Shown one piece after another: positions 63,835 through 64,000 of a stretch of 64,000 bases of DNA; the stretch's first letter is position 1, and the number at the start of each line of letters is the position of its first letter. The stretch is from Streptosporangium amethystogenes. GTDB taxonomy: Bacteria > Actinomycetota > Actinomycetes > Streptosporangiales > Streptosporangiaceae. The position numbers and the translations under genes are program-made. The stretch lies in contig NZ_JOEQ01000004.1 of NCBI RefSeq assembly GCF_000721075.1, forward strand, positions 248,001 through 312,000, given 5' to 3'. The notes beneath the pieces were generated by a model that was given only the letters and a program-made list of their open reading frames with translations, was not told the origin of the DNA and searched no databases.

Positions 63835-64000
63835 ATGCGGGAGAAGTACGACGTGGTGGTCGTCGGTGGTGGCGCGGCCGGGCTCAGCGGGGCCCTGACC
63901 CTGAGCCGGGCGCGCCGCTCGGTGCTGGTGGTCGACGCCGGTGCCCCGCGCAACGCCCCGGCCGGGCATGTGCACAACTACCTGGGCCGCGAGGGCACGC
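63835..64000 (+). CDS. FAD-dependent NAD(P) oxidoreductase, 5' part only
   Basis: The first 55 residues of a protein that runs off the window. YDVVVVGGGAAGLSGALTL is the FAD-binding Rossmann motif, followed by RRSVLVVDAGAPRNAPAGHVHNYLG, which resembles thioredoxin-reductase-like flavoproteins. GGAG lies about 9 bases before the ATG. It is divergent from the XRE-cupin regulator, which probably controls it. C-terminal domains, and so the electron acceptor, cannot be seen. Confidence 0.85.
   Translation, partial: MREKYDVVVVGGGAAGLSGALTLSRARRSVLVVDAGAPRNAPAGHVHNYLGREGT

Noticed and set aside
1..64000. tRNA or rRNA genes
   Set aside because: I looked in the intergenic spaces, including near lysA where argS-linked tRNA might occur, and found no cloverleaf-like or conserved rRNA sequence; small divergent RNAs could be missed by eye.

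Overview
The window is very GC-rich DNA in which most codons end in G or C. It has many GTG and TTG starts, GTGA/ATGA stop-start overlaps, a SARP-family regulator, lipoprotein sugar-uptake genes and a homoserine dehydrogenase/lysA pair. This fits a filamentous actinomycete chromosome, most likely Streptosporangiaceae-like (Streptosporangium/Nonomuraea type); that placement is inference from style and gene content. I see no rRNA, tRNA, transposase, integrase or CRISPR array.

Layout. 0-10 kb: two divergent clusters of paralogous family-2 glycosyltransferases with C-terminal coiled coils, a small membrane/coiled-coil protein and an exported polysaccharide deacetylase. 10-12.3 kb: an acyltransferase-methyltransferase fusion, a small gene and a degenerate stretch. 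12.3-16.7 kb: hom, lysA, a zinc metallopeptidase and an ArgS-related anticodon-binding protein. 16.7-20.4 kb: another coiled-coil glycosyltransferase and a divergent asparagine-synthase-like protein. 20.8-26.2 kb: trehalose synthase, convergent with a MacB/FtsX-type ABC exporter controlled by a PadR regulator. 26.3-31.4 kb: an alpha-glucoside-type ABC importer with two binding lipoproteins and a permease carrying an inserted Ig-like domain. 31.5-36.1 kb: ung, a His-rich acidic protein and a photolyase/photoreceptor-like regulator/ECF sigma/DUF1722 module. 36.1-42.4 kb: treX-treY-treZ. 42.6-46 kb: a SARP-AAA regulator. 46-47.3 kb: mscL and an unknown gene, followed by a tandem-repeat array. 47.9-53.1 kb: a TetR/SDR pair with a clear operator, a TauE/SafE permease, a Gfo/Idh/MocA oxidoreductase and release factor 3. 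53.3-62.6 kb: a PP2C phosphatase, a tiny membrane peptide and a three-gene YqiJ-like / flotillin (YqiK-like) / 1691-residue AAA+ ATPase operon. 62.7-64 kb: DUF488, an XRE-cupin regulator and a truncated FAD oxidoreductase.

How the genes fit together. Trehalose metabolism is a theme: TreS interconverts maltose and trehalose, TreX-TreY-TreZ turns glycogen into trehalose, and the importer between them probably brings in an alpha-glucoside. The photolyase block joins DNA repair to a MerR/cobalamin-domain regulator and an ECF sigma factor with no recognisable anti-sigma gene beside it, which suggests light-controlled repair. The best candidates for a little-described system are (a) the flotillin/AAA+ giant-ATPase operon and (b) the photolyase-regulator-sigma-DUF1722 module with 11-bp direct repeats before the sigma gene. 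The inserted domain in the sugar permease and the acyltransferase-methyltransferase fusion are also unusual.
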